Made by a program: the position numbers and the translations under genes
NCBI GenBank assembly: GCA_043801855.1
Contig: JAZDLQ010000033.1
Coordinates: 1 to 10,068 of the forward strand
Reading direction: 5' to 3'
Length of the DNA: 10,068 nucleotides
Source: CAYTWW01 sp043801855
GTDB taxonomy: Archaea; Nanobdellota; Nanobdellia; Woesearchaeales; GW2011-AR15
The notes under the pieces: model-generated
Told to the model about the DNA's origin: nothing
The model's database searches: none
Seen by the model: the letters and a program-made list of their open reading frames with translations, nothing else
Shown here: in pieces, positions 1-5,529 of the stretch
Position numbering within the stretch: position 1 is the stretch's first letter
Layout of the letters: every line of letters begins with the position of its first letter

Positions 1-35
1 TAAATCTGCAAACTGTTTCTTGGGTGAAAAGCAAT

Positions 36-44
36 CTTTATATT
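36..44 (+). promoter_or_regulatory. TATA-like box for the first nucleotidyltransferase gene
   Basis: The stretch ctttatatt lies about 25-30 bases before the ATG at 67. Archaeal transcription normally starts 22-27 bases after the box, so the transcript would begin at or very near the start codon. A leaderless message fits the lack of any clear Shine-Dalgarno sequence there. Seen by eye only. Confidence 0.5.
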
Positions 45-66
45 CTTGCTTATTCTTTTTTTAAGG

Positions 67-627
67 ATGCGTATCCTGCCTGAAAAAAACATCCTTGATG
101 AATTCTGTGAAGAATTTGTGCGTGTTACTGAAAAACACGCAAAATACATCGTAGTTTCAGGATTCCTTGCAATATCCAGCGGTAGGTCAAGATCAACTGA
201 AGATATTGATATGATAATTGAACGCCTGGATAGCCGCAAATTCGCTAATTTGCATCAGGATTTAGTGAAAAACGGTTTTATATGTATGCAGTCGGATGAT
301 TCAAAGGAAATATTCGAATACCTTATTGATAATTTAAGTGTCTGTTATACAAAAACAGATTCGCCTCTTCCGGAAATGGAGGTTAAATTTGCTAAAGATC
401 CAATCGATGAATATCAACTAAATACCCGGATGAAAATACCATTGACAGGACTTGATGTCTTCTTTTCAGATATTAACATAAACATCGCATTCAAAGAGCA
501 TCTGTTAAAATCAGATAAGGACCTAAAAGATGCCGAGCATCTTCGAAAGGTATATCCTGAATCGGTAAATGAATCAGAAATCAAGAGAGTATCCAAAATG
601 ATAGATAAGTACAGGATTCCAAAATGA
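67..627 (+). CDS. Nucleotidyltransferase-fold protein, likely of a toxin-antitoxin-like pair
   Basis: A 186-residue soluble protein of the DNA polymerase beta-type nucleotidyltransferase superfamily, in the group of AbiEii/DUF6036-like proteins. The signature is a glycine turn at residue 32 (VSGFLAI) followed by GRSRSTEDID at 39-48, with D46 and D48 as the metal-binding acidic pair. A third acidic residue may be E105 in MEVKF. The C-terminal KEHLLKSDKDLKDAEHLRK (143-161) resembles the conserved helical tail of this group. The start is set at the ATG at 67: the in-frame TTG at 46 would add seven hydrophobic residues and lies too close to the TATA-like box. Its last four bases (ATGA) overlap the next gene, so the two are probably co-translated. 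Family members transfer nucleotides to RNA or protein targets in toxin-antitoxin systems. Which of the two partners is toxic here cannot be told, and a non-toxic regulatory role is possible. Confidence 0.8.
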   Translation: MRILPEKNILDEFCEEFVRVTEKHAKYIVVSGFLAISSGRSRSTEDIDMIIERLDSRKFANLHQDLVKNGFICMQSDDSKEIFEYLIDNLSVCYTKTDSPLPEMEVKFAKDPIDEYQLNTRMKIPLTGLDVFFSDININIAFKEHLLKSDKDLKDAEHLRKVYPESVNESEIKRVSKMIDKYRIPK

Positions 628-830
628 GCGAAGAGATAGATCGCTGGATAAAATACATGAAAGAGCACCCTGATACTTGGAAGGCTGTGCACACCAGGTT
701 CATCAATGCGCAATATGAAAAAGCATACGCATTCATCGACCGCCTGAAAAAAACGCCTGGCGGAAAAGAAAAAATAATTAAGGCATACGGTATAAAAAAC
801 CTTAAAGGCTACAAAGGACTTCTTGGGTAG
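624..830 (+). CDS. Small helical partner of the nucleotidyltransferase
   Basis: A 68-residue, charged, apparently all-helical protein without membrane segments. It begins at an ATG whose ATGA overlaps the stop of the nucleotidyltransferase gene, a common arrangement for two-gene toxin-antitoxin operons. The sequence is rich in aromatic and basic residues (WIKYMKEHPDTWKAVHTRF), followed by a likely helix NAQYEKAYAFIDRL and a basic segment GGKEKIIKAYGIKNLKGYKG. I have an impression that similar small proteins sit next to archaeal nucleotidyltransferases, but no named domain can be assigned from the sequence alone. By position it is either the antitoxin or the substrate/partner of the enzyme. 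No regulatory domain is visible in it. Confidence 0.75.
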   Translation: MSEEIDRWIKYMKEHPDTWKAVHTRFINAQYEKAYAFIDRLKKTPGGKEKIIKAYGIKNLKGYKGLLG

Positions 831-838
831 AATTGCAT

Positions 839-850
839 TGTATTAATACA
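839..850. repeat. 12-base perfect palindrome tgtattaataca
   Basis: The palindrome begins nine bases after the stop of the 68-residue gene, before the promoter of the next module. It is followed by the T-containing stretch ctttattct. It could belong to the end of the upstream transcript or be a protein-binding site. It is AT-rich, and chance cannot be excluded. Confidence 0.4.
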
Positions 851-868
851 CTTTATTCTACAAACGAA

Positions 869-878
869 ATATTTAAAT
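869..878 (+). promoter_or_regulatory. TATA-like box for the HTH-nucleotidyltransferase gene
   Basis: The sequence atatttaaat lies about 45-54 bases before the ATG at 923. This predicts transcription starting near 897-903, inside the palindromic repeat described next. The leader would be about 20-25 bases and contains no clear Shine-Dalgarno motif. Confidence 0.55.
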
Positions 879-886
879 AGTAACTA

Positions 887-906
887 TATGTTAACATATG
901 TTAACA
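887..906. promoter_or_regulatory. Candidate operator: tandem tatgttaaca repeat forming an 18-base palindrome
   Basis: The decamer tatgttaaca occurs twice without a gap (887-896 and 897-906). Each copy contains the palindrome tgttaaca, and together they form a perfect 18-base palindrome at 889-906. The copies are 10 bases apart, one helical turn, so two protein dimers could bind the same DNA face. A partial copy (attaacat) follows at 911-918. The site overlaps the predicted transcription start of a gene whose protein has an N-terminal DNA-binding domain, so autorepression is the simplest reading. Binding is inferred. Confidence 0.6.
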
Positions 907-922
907 AATAATTAACATAAAA

Positions 923-1507
923 ATGAACCTAACGACCAAAAAACAAATTATGCATCTTATTGCTACAGATGTTTTTAAAGAATATAATTCAAGCGCCATG
1001 GCAAAGCAATTAGGCATCACAAGGGTAGGCGCATTCAAGGCCCTAAAAGAAATGGAAAAAGACGGGCTTGTAAAAGGAAAGCAGATGGGTAAATCTAAGT
1101 TTTATTCCATTGACTTAAATGAGGATTATACAAAGAAAACTATAGAACTTATACTATTGGAAAAATCCAGAGCTTACAAAAGGTGGATTGAAGAGTTCAG
1201 AAAATTATTTGAATATACATATATAATCATTTTATTTGGATCGATAACCAATAATGAAAAAAAGGCTGATGATATCGACTTGCTCCTTGTATTTGATGAA
1301 AAAAATAATTCAATTATTAATAAGATAATAAATGAAAAAAACCAGATCCTAACTAAAAATATCCATCCTGTAAAGCAGACAGAAAATGAATTTAAAGATA
1401 ATATCATCAAAAAGGATAAAATAATACTTAGTGCACTACGTGATGGAATTGTACTGCATGGAATAGATAATTTCGTGGAAACCATTAAAAATGTCACAAA
1501 TAGATAA
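923..1507 (+). CDS. Winged-helix DNA-binding domain fused to a minimal nucleotidyltransferase
   Basis: A 194-residue two-domain protein. Residues 1 to about 64 form a MarR/ArsR-like winged helix: a recognition-helix region near SAMAKQLGITRVGAFKALKE, then a wing GKQMGKSKFYSID. Residues about 95-185 form a minimal nucleotidyltransferase domain with strand IIILFGS (G106, S107) and the acidic pair D117/D119 in ADDIDLLLVF. The third catalytic acid is not obvious: where many relatives carry an aspartate on a later strand, this protein reads NIHPV. The end GIVLHG is typical of MNT proteins paired with HEPN partners. The 3' end overlaps a small ORF by 17 bases. The fused DNA-binding domain and the palindrome upstream suggest that it represses its own promoter. 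In the known MNT-HEPN systems the nucleotidyltransferase is the antitoxin that modifies or neutralises the HEPN RNase; whether that holds here depends on the unusual short partner. Confidence 0.85.
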   Translation: MNLTTKKQIMHLIATDVFKEYNSSAMAKQLGITRVGAFKALKEMEKDGLVKGKQMGKSKFYSIDLNEDYTKKTIELILLEKSRAYKRWIEEFRKLFEYTYIIILFGSITNNEKKADDIDLLLVFDEKNNSIINKIINEKNQILTKNIHPVKQTENEFKDNIIKKDKIILSALRDGIVLHGIDNFVETIKNVTNR

Positions 1508-1649
1508 CAAGGTTGAGTGGTGTTTGAATAAAGCCAAAAGAGAATTACAAAAAACTAATATCGATGACAATGAGATGTCTATGCTTAAAGAGTTATGCAA
1601 AAAAGCAATAGAGCAGACCAAGAAAATAATATATATGCCTATAGTTTGA
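1491..1649 (+). CDS. 52-residue ORF, possible shortened HEPN-like partner
   Basis: This ORF starts at an ATG inside the last 17 bases of the nucleotidyltransferase gene and ends one base before the convergent glycosyltransferase gene. The product begins MSQIDNKVEWCLNKAKREL, which resembles the first helix of some archaeal HEPN proteins. A second helix follows (MLKELCKKAIEQTKK), then YMPIV. A full HEPN domain has about 110-130 residues in four or more helices and an R-x4-6-H RNase motif. That motif and half the fold are absent, so if this is HEPN it is a truncated or inactive remnant. Alternatively it is a complete small helical partner. The start and overlap support translation; the family assignment is weak. 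Confidence 0.55.
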   Translation: MSQIDNKVEWCLNKAKRELQKTNIDDNEMSMLKELCKKAIEQTKKIIYMPIV

Positions 1650-1650
1650 T

Positions 1651-2625
1651 TTAAAAAATCAATAACCCTGCAGCGCAAAACACACCAGTTATTCCCCACA
1701 TCACAAGCACTGCTTTAGCTTCGCTCAATCTGAACCATGAAGATATAAGAAATTTAAGCGACTTATACTTCATTGTAGGCGGCGCTTCAATTGTTCCATC
1801 ATCTCTTAGTTTTCCAAACTTAACATCTGGCGCCCTTCTTATTAAGATAGTATATGTGTCCATCAAAAAATTGATTATATGAGGAATCAAGATAAATATG
1901 CCAAACCAAAGCTGGTTAAGTATTACAATATATGCGCCAATTGCAGCGCCAACCATCAAATCCCCAACATTTCCCGGAAGCATCTTTGCTGGCACTATAG
2001 TGCTTGGCAAAAAAGCAAGGACTGCCCCTAATATAGGCAATAGATAGATTAAGTACGTCTGCTCATATAACATATAGCTTCTGATGCCAAGAGTAATTAG
2101 AATGATAAGTGATAATCCTTGTGTAAGCCCATTATACCCTGCATGAAGGTTTATCATGTTTGCAACAACCATGATATATATTGGAACGATTAGAAGTGAA
2201 TAAAAAACACCTATATCAACTCTTGTGAATATAAGGCTGATTTCTGTATCCTTGATCAATGACGCCATAGGAAACGTCAAAACAAGCAGTGCTACAATCT
2301 TGTCATATCGCTGCTTAAATGAAAACAAGTCATCAACTACCCCATAAAGCGCATAGACAATAATGATAAAATAAAAGATGAACAGGTTCCCAAGATCATC
2401 TGCTGCCAAAAGGATCTGTGATAGCGCTAGTGACACTAAAATTCCTACAAGTATTGCAATCCCACCCATTGTTGCAACTTTTGCTTTTCCTTTTTTATAC
2501 TTATCTTCAACAGTATATTTGTATTTGAAAAGCTTATCAGCTACATAAGGAATGCTCCAAGCAGTAATAAAATAGCTATACAAAAAAATAACAATAAGCT
2601 TATAGAGGTGCTGTATATCTATCAT
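1651..2625 (-). CDS. Polyprenyl-phosphate GlcNAc-1-phosphate transferase, AglH/Alg7 (DPAGT1)-like
   Basis: A 324-residue integral membrane enzyme of the MraY/WecA/Alg7 family with about ten hydrophobic segments. It should transfer a sugar-1-phosphate, probably GlcNAc-1-P, from a UDP-sugar to dolichyl or polyprenyl phosphate on the inner membrane face, the first step of N-glycan or other envelope glycan assembly. Family motifs appear in order: TMGGIAI at 52-58, VDDLFSFKQRYDK with the acidic pair D98/D99, NLHAGYNGL at 159-167, LPGNVGD with D222, and PHIINFLMD at 248-256, whose PxxxNF form is closer to the eukaryotic/archaeal DPAGT1 branch than to bacterial MraY. A polar loop at about 262-290 would bind the nucleotide-sugar. 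The ATG at 2625 follows a TATA-like box by about 25 bases. It is divergent from a surface protein with 28 N-glycosylation sequons, a likely user of such glycans. The exact sugar is not determined. Confidence 0.88.
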   Translation of the reverse strand: MIDIQHLYKLIVIFLYSYFITAWSIPYVADKLFKYKYTVEDKYKKGKAKVATMGGIAILVGILVSLALSQILLAADDLGNLFIFYFIIIVYALYGVVDDLFSFKQRYDKIVALLVLTFPMASLIKDTEISLIFTRVDIGVFYSLLIVPIYIMVVANMINLHAGYNGLTQGLSLIILITLGIRSYMLYEQTYLIYLLPILGAVLAFLPSTIVPAKMLPGNVGDLMVGAAIGAYIVILNQLWFGIFILIPHIINFLMDTYTILIRRAPDVKFGKLRDDGTIEAPPTMKYKSLKFLISSWFRLSEAKAVLVMWGITGVFCAAGLLIF

Positions 2626-2648
2626 ATCAATCAGGTTTTATCTAATTC

Positions 2649-2658
2649 TTATATAAAA
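2649..2658 (-). promoter_or_regulatory. TATA-like box for the GlcNAc-1-P transferase gene
   Basis: On the minus strand the sequence reads ttttatataag, 24-33 bases before the ATG at 2625. This fits a leaderless transcript, as no Shine-Dalgarno sequence is visible before the start. Confidence 0.55.
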
Positions 2659-2720
2659 TTATCTTATTTAAAAAAAAAGCACTATTAGTATAAAATCTTT
2701 TTGATTAATCCCATAACAAT

Positions 2721-2730
2721 TTTTATATAC
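2721..2730 (+). promoter_or_regulatory. TATA-like box for the surface protein-archaeosortase operon
   Basis: The sequence ttttatatac lies about 45-50 bases before the ATG at 2774. Transcription would start near 2750, giving a leader of about 25 bases that includes the ribosome binding site. It faces away from the transferase promoter in the same 148-base divergent region. I see no further repeat or palindrome there that would suggest shared control. Confidence 0.55.
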
Positions 2731-2757
2731 TATATCCAAATTACAATTTATAATAAA

Positions 2758-2765
2758 GAGGGGAG
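2758..2765 (+). promoter_or_regulatory. Ribosome binding site of the surface protein gene
   Basis: The purine run gaggggag ends eight bases before the ATG at 2774 and supports that start. It is a partial match to the archaeal GGAGGTGA consensus. This gene therefore has a leader with a Shine-Dalgarno sequence, unlike the apparently leaderless genes around it. Confidence 0.55.
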
Positions 2766-2773
2766 AATTTTTA

Positions 2774-5215
2774 ATGCAAAGAAAAGCATCAGTTAAAAAA
2801 GCAAAAGATGAAAACCTTGATTTACCTATAGAAATAAAGCCTGTTGAAAAAAAAATCAGCTCGAGCCATCATGAGCCTCCAAAGCCAAAGGATGACTCAT
2901 TGTATAATATACTGATTATCGCAATGATTATAGGAATAATAATTGCATCAGTTGCTGTTTATTATTTCAGGTTTTACTTATACGGAAAAATTGACTCATT
3001 TTCTGAACTATATTTCCCAAAGCCAGATGATTTGCCAAACTGGGTCAAATTGGGAGATGAATATAATTTCTCATTTACGATAAAATCAGATGAGAACCAA
3101 TCCACAAACTACACATACCTAACAAAAATTGAATTATTTAACCTATATGAAGATGTTGAAGCTAAATACGGCTGCCTTGCAAAATACAGAAGCAAGATCT
3201 ATCTGGACTGGACAAATGAGACAGATAATTTTTCAGTAATTAACGCTGAACAAAGGATTCCAGAAATTTCTCCAATGATTGTGCACCCTAATTTTGAAAA
3301 GAAGATATCCTGGATAAATTACACATTTGAAACAAGCTTGTCACCTGTAAGCAAAATTGGAAGCCTTGCAATTTATTTTAAAAACGAAACAGAGCTTAGA
3401 TACTCAATAGTATTTGACCTATATAATAATAAGACAATATTTAACAATAAGCCATTTTTAGGCGCAGACCTTTTTTCAGGCAACAATAAGATTAAAATTG
3501 AAGTAAGAAACCAGACAATAGGATTATATGTAAACTCAAAAGCAGTCTTCACACAGAATTCAAAAGATCTGCATGATGGCCAGTTTGGGCTTGAAACAAA
3601 AGATAATTATATTGTGATACAGGGATTTAGAGTATATAAAGATACGCCAGTTGTGATTCCAGATAGGGATACAATCTGGGATTATTCGATTGAATCAAAC
3701 CAATTGTTCAATAGGATCTATGAAATTAGAAATCTCCGCTCACGATCAATCAGCCTGCAAAGAAAACATGTTCCATGGAATGAGACTATAGATTGCGTTA
3801 AGGAGCCATTCTACTGCGAATATTTTGACCTTCCAAATGACATCTCTTTTTACCTTGATGATACAAACCTTACAAGAGTTGTTGAAAGGATTCCTGTTAC
3901 AGATGAAGAGATAAATTATAAGCTTGATGCACTTGATATAAATAATTCAGCAATCAACTGGACTGAGTTTTCAATTAGTTTTAGCCATTCTACAATCCCT
4001 ATTGGAAGCTACGGCGCAATAATCCTTAAATTTGAAGACAAATGGGCAGTTATGATAACTAGCAATAACTCATATTATATCAGGCCAAGTGAAGGAAAAA
4101 CAGTAATTGATGAGATAAGAAACCCAAATAATTACACAAAATACCAAATAGATGCGTATATGGATTCTCCATTAATCAATGTAACAGGAGGAAATATTAC
4201 ATTATACATAAATAAGCAGTTTATCTTTTCAAGAAACGCACCAAGTGATTATACTTTTGGAACACCAGCAGTTTTTATGAAGAACTCATTTTTTAATGTT
4301 GAACCGTTAACTGTTGGAAACCTAGACCCTTTATGCAGCGACCAGACAAACTTCATGCTTTGCGAAATAATATTTGATACAGGCCTTAGAAGAAGGCAGT
4401 CAACAGTTCAGCAAAATGAATTTAGGATTGATTTTGATGATCCTAGTGTTGAACAAAGCGAAGAAATTGAAAAAATAAATAGTAGCATAAATGAAACACA
4501 AAATAAGAACATAACATTCATCAGAAGAAGCAATATCAATACACCAGTATATAACAATTTTATACCTGATCGGCGCCTTGTTTTAAACACACCAGGCACA
4601 AGGATAATCAATTCAACCTCATTTGGGCTTGATTATACCTATAGCTCTTTAGATGGCGCAAGGATTGCTGAAATAGGGCTTCTTGATTTAGCGGAAAATG
4701 AGATTGCTTCAATGTTGATTATTGAAAACCAAAACACTATTTTAACAACATATTTTAATGGCAAACAATATGTAACTGAAAGCATATATCAATACATAAA
4801 TAAGACGGTTTCTCACACACCTGGCTTTTCAGTTACGGAGCAAAATATTACATTTCTTTTTGATAATAAAAGAGTAAAGGTAATTAAGCATAATAATATC
4901 ACATCAGGCATGCTTTATCTTGCTTCAAGAAATACATATCTTGAGCTTGGCAACATCCATTACAGCAGAGGAAATTCAACAAGAACACTTAATTTTGATA
5001 ATAATCCCTGTGAATTTAAGCTTGTGCATAGCGCTGTAGATAATAACACAATGCAGCTAATGCCAGGCCAAAGCGCAACATTATCAAAAAGCTTTAATAT
5101 CACAAGGGACTTTGATTATGGAAAGGTATCTGTCGAACTATTCGGCTCAGGCGGTATTTTATCCAATGAATCACTTGAGATTCATTTTTGGATAATGAGA
5201 GATGACAATAAATGA
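2774..5215 (+). CDS. Large membrane-anchored surface protein with three concanavalin-like modules and many N-glycosylation sites
   Basis: An 813-residue protein. Residues 1-43 are a charged cytosolic tail rich in Lys and Pro, 44-66 a single membrane helix with no signal-peptidase site I can see, and the rest is an external beta-rich region. Three stretches of about 120 residues (roughly 170-290, 390-510 and 605-730) resemble concanavalin/LamG-like jelly-roll folds. The first is clearest: IKIEVRNQTIGLYVNSKAVF followed by DGQFGLETKDNYIVIQGFRVY. The others show matching elements (GNITLYINKQFIF; QNITFLFDNKRVKVI). After modules one and two come small cysteine pairs (C341/C348 and C521/C530). A last Ig-like strand region ends at 813 without a C-terminal helix. 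I count 28 N-x-S/T sequons, all outside the membrane. The stop overlaps the next start (ATGA). It is likely a surface adhesin or carbohydrate-binding protein. Family name and ligand are unknown, and module boundaries are by eye. Confidence 0.8.
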   Translation: MQRKASVKKAKDENLDLPIEIKPVEKKISSSHHEPPKPKDDSLYNILIIAMIIGIIIASVAVYYFRFYLYGKIDSFSELYFPKPDDLPNWVKLGDEYNFSFTIKSDENQSTNYTYLTKIELFNLYEDVEAKYGCLAKYRSKIYLDWTNETDNFSVINAEQRIPEISPMIVHPNFEKKISWINYTFETSLSPVSKIGSLAIYFKNETELRYSIVFDLYNNKTIFNNKPFLGADLFSGNNKIKIEVRNQTIGLYVNSKAVFTQNSKDLHDGQFGLETKDNYIVIQGFRVYKDTPVVIPDRDTIWDYSIESNQLFNRIYEIRNLRSRSISLQRKHVPWNETIDCVKEPFYCEYFDLPNDISFYLDDTNLTRVVERIPVTDEEINYKLDALDINNSAINWTEFSISFSHSTIPIGSYGAIILKFEDKWAVMITSNNSYYIRPSEGKTVIDEIRNPNNYTKYQIDAYMDSPLINVTGGNITLYINKQFIFSRNAPSDYTFGTPAVFMKNSFFNVEPLTVGNLDPLCSDQTNFMLCEIIFDTGLRRRQSTVQQNEFRIDFDDPSVEQSEEIEKINSSINETQNKNITFIRRSNINTPVYNNFIPDRRLVLNTPGTRIINSTSFGLDYTYSSLDGARIAEIGLLDLAENEIASMLIIENQNTILTTYFNGKQYVTESIYQYINKTVSHTPGFSVTEQNITFLFDNKRVKVIKHNNITSGMLYLASRNTYLELGNIHYSRGNSTRTLNFDNNPCEFKLVHSAVDNNTMQLMPGQSATLSKSFNITRDFDYGKVSVELFGSGGILSNESLEIHFWIMRDDNK

Positions 5216-5529
5216 TTGAAATCTTAAGGATTATTGCAGGATCTCTTTTTGCGCTTTTTATCCCAGGTTTCTTAACGGCAAAATTATTTTTTCCTGAATT
5301 TAAGATACTTGAAAAAATTGCTTTTTCAATAGCATTTTCCATAATGATATCAATTGTAATTGCAATCTATTTTGGGTATGATGAAGCATGGGCATTGAAA
5401 ACAGGTGGCTTAACATTTCCAAACATAGTTAAAGCAGAGTGCTTTCTTCTTTTTATATTTGCAATTATATTTTTAGTAAAATATATAATAAAAAAAACAA
5501 AAGAGCATATAAAAAATGAAACAACCTGA
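5212..5529 (+). CDS. Small three-helix membrane protein resembling the DUF1616 N-terminal region
   Basis: A 105-residue membrane protein with helices at about 4-26, 33-54 and 74-93, and a Lys-rich end. The opening LRIIAGSLFALFIPGFLTAKLFFPEFKILEKIAFSIAFSI matches my memory of the N-terminal membrane region of DUF1616 proteins: a leading helix with LFxPG, then FP, a charged turn, and E-x-I-A-x-S. Full DUF1616 proteins continue with an extracellular beta domain, which is absent here; the beta-rich part may instead be supplied by the preceding protein. Its ATG overlaps the upstream stop by four bases, and its 3' end overlaps the archaeosortase gene by 14 bases, so all three are probably made together and may form a complex. 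The IPGF motif at 17-20 lies within the first helix and is not a PGF-CTERM sorting signal. The function is unknown. Confidence 0.72.
   Translation: MIEILRIIAGSLFALFIPGFLTAKLFFPEFKILEKIAFSIAFSIMISIVIAIYFGYDEAWALKTGGLTFPNIVKAECFLLFIFAIIFLVKYIIKKTKEHIKNETT

Noticed and set aside
46..66. Start of the first gene at the upstream TTG codon
   Set aside because: It would add a short hydrophobic leader (LILFLR) and lies only a few bases after the TATA-like box; the ATG at 67 is at the expected distance for a leaderless start.
1174..1699. Minus-strand ORFs opposite the HTH-nucleotidyltransferase and its partner
   Set aside because: They are shadows of the plus-strand genes, whose products have recognisable domains or coupled starts.
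4408..4611. Minus-strand ORF inside the surface protein gene
   Set aside because: It is an antisense shadow with hydrophobic low-complexity translation and no promoter or ribosome binding site.
5263..5274. IPGF in the 105-residue protein as a PGF-CTERM sorting signal for the archaeosortase
   Set aside because: The motif lies inside the first membrane helix near the N-terminus, not before a C-terminal helix, and fits the DUF1616-type LFxPG pattern.
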